DNA from: an uncultured Rikenella sp.
Lineage (GTDB): Bacteria; Bacteroidota; Bacteroidia; Bacteroidales; Rikenellaceae
NCBI RefSeq assembly: GCF_910577125.1
Contig: NZ_CAJTMN010000050.1
Coordinates: 1 to 15,039, forward strand
DNA length: 15,039 nucleotides
Direction: 5' to 3'
Part shown: piece by piece, positions 14,812 to 15,039 of the stretch
How positions within the stretch are numbered: the stretch's first letter is position 1
Layout of the letters: every line of letters begins with the position of its first letter
Position numbers and translations under genes: made by a program
Notes under the pieces: model-generated
The model's database searches: none
Seen by the model: the letters and a program-made list of their open reading frames with translations, nothing else
Told to the model about the DNA's origin: nothing

Positions 14812-15039
14812 AGCCGGACGGAACTGCCGCTTTTTGAAAAAAGCGGCACCAAAAACTTTTAGTTAGCTACGCTACTCCTCAGGCTCCGCAGTCCTTAATC
14901 TCTGCAATTGCTTTTGGGTCGGGGTTGTAGCGCGCCAAAGGTTGTGATTGCATTAAGCGCGCTACAACTCCTGGCCCAAAGAAGAGTCCGAGAGCTGGGC
15001 CGCCGGCAGCTTTAGGATGCGTAAGCATCCTCTAAAGTT
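14812..15039. repeat. Structured intergenic element, copy 2 (cut by window end)
   Basis: Same order and orientation as the copy at 10233-10496: GCCGGACGGAACT; end hairpin arms 14826-14834/14839-14847 with loop TGAA; CCAAAAACTTT; small TAGC-TAC-GCTA hairpin; a block containing AGGCTCCGCAGTCCT; central hairpin with 12-bp inner arms 14924-14935 (GTTGTAGCGCGC) and 14957-14968; then a 43-base stretch (14997-15039) identical to 10424-10466 that includes GGATGC-GTAA-GCATCC. The window stops just where the right end hairpin should begin. The stems differ from copy 1 but pair perfectly. Confidence 0.85.

Overview
The window looks like a chromosomal segment of a GC-rich member of the Bacteroidales, most likely an Alistipes-like (Rikenellaceae) gut anaerobe. 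This is an inference. It rests on the high GC content, on Bacteroidetes-type -7 boxes (TAnnTTTG) sitting directly upstream of several genes with no clear Shine-Dalgarno sequences, and on a galM-transporter-galK cluster and a sigma-54 activator/lptE/secG cluster that I associate with this phylum. No rRNA, tRNA, CRISPR array, transposase, phage or plasmid gene was seen.

Layout. Bases 1-882 hold no credible gene. They are a dense patchwork of short hairpins and diverged repeat modules. Class I fumarase (942-2552, -) follows with its own terminator, then a YbdG-type MscS channel (2633-4009, -) and a tiny Cys- and Asp-Ser-rich lipoprotein (4206-4412, -). Divergent from the lipoprotein is miaB (4655-6004, +), which converges on holA (6033-7112, -). 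Next comes a probable minus-strand operon: sigma-54 activator (8869-10128), lptE (8337-8867), a one-TPR protein (7639-8304) and secG (7219-7572), closed by a strong terminator. After a 430-bp divergent gap filled by a structured repeat element lies an HdeD-family membrane protein (10560-11144, +). It shares a bidirectional terminator with the galactose operon galM (13709-14785) > sugar MFS permease (12405-13676) > galK (11227-12384), all on the minus strand.

How the genes work together. Most are housekeeping: the TCA cycle/fumarate respiration, tRNA thiomethylation, the clamp loader, Sec export and LPS transport to the outer membrane. The gal operon imports galactose, epimerises it and phosphorylates it as the entry to the Leloir pathway. 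The sigma-54 activator, translated one base before lptE, ties a regulator with no visible sensor domain to envelope biogenesis.

The most unusual content is non-coding. Two copies of a roughly 265-bp element (about 10233-10496, and 14812 to the window end) share near-identical blocks but carry hairpins whose stems differ in sequence while remaining fully paired and keeping the same TGAA loop. The 1-882 region shows the same behaviour on a smaller scale: repeated flanks around triloop hairpins with compensated stem changes. This pattern suggests selection or a copying mechanism that preserves structure rather than sequence, and I do not recognise it as a named repeat family.
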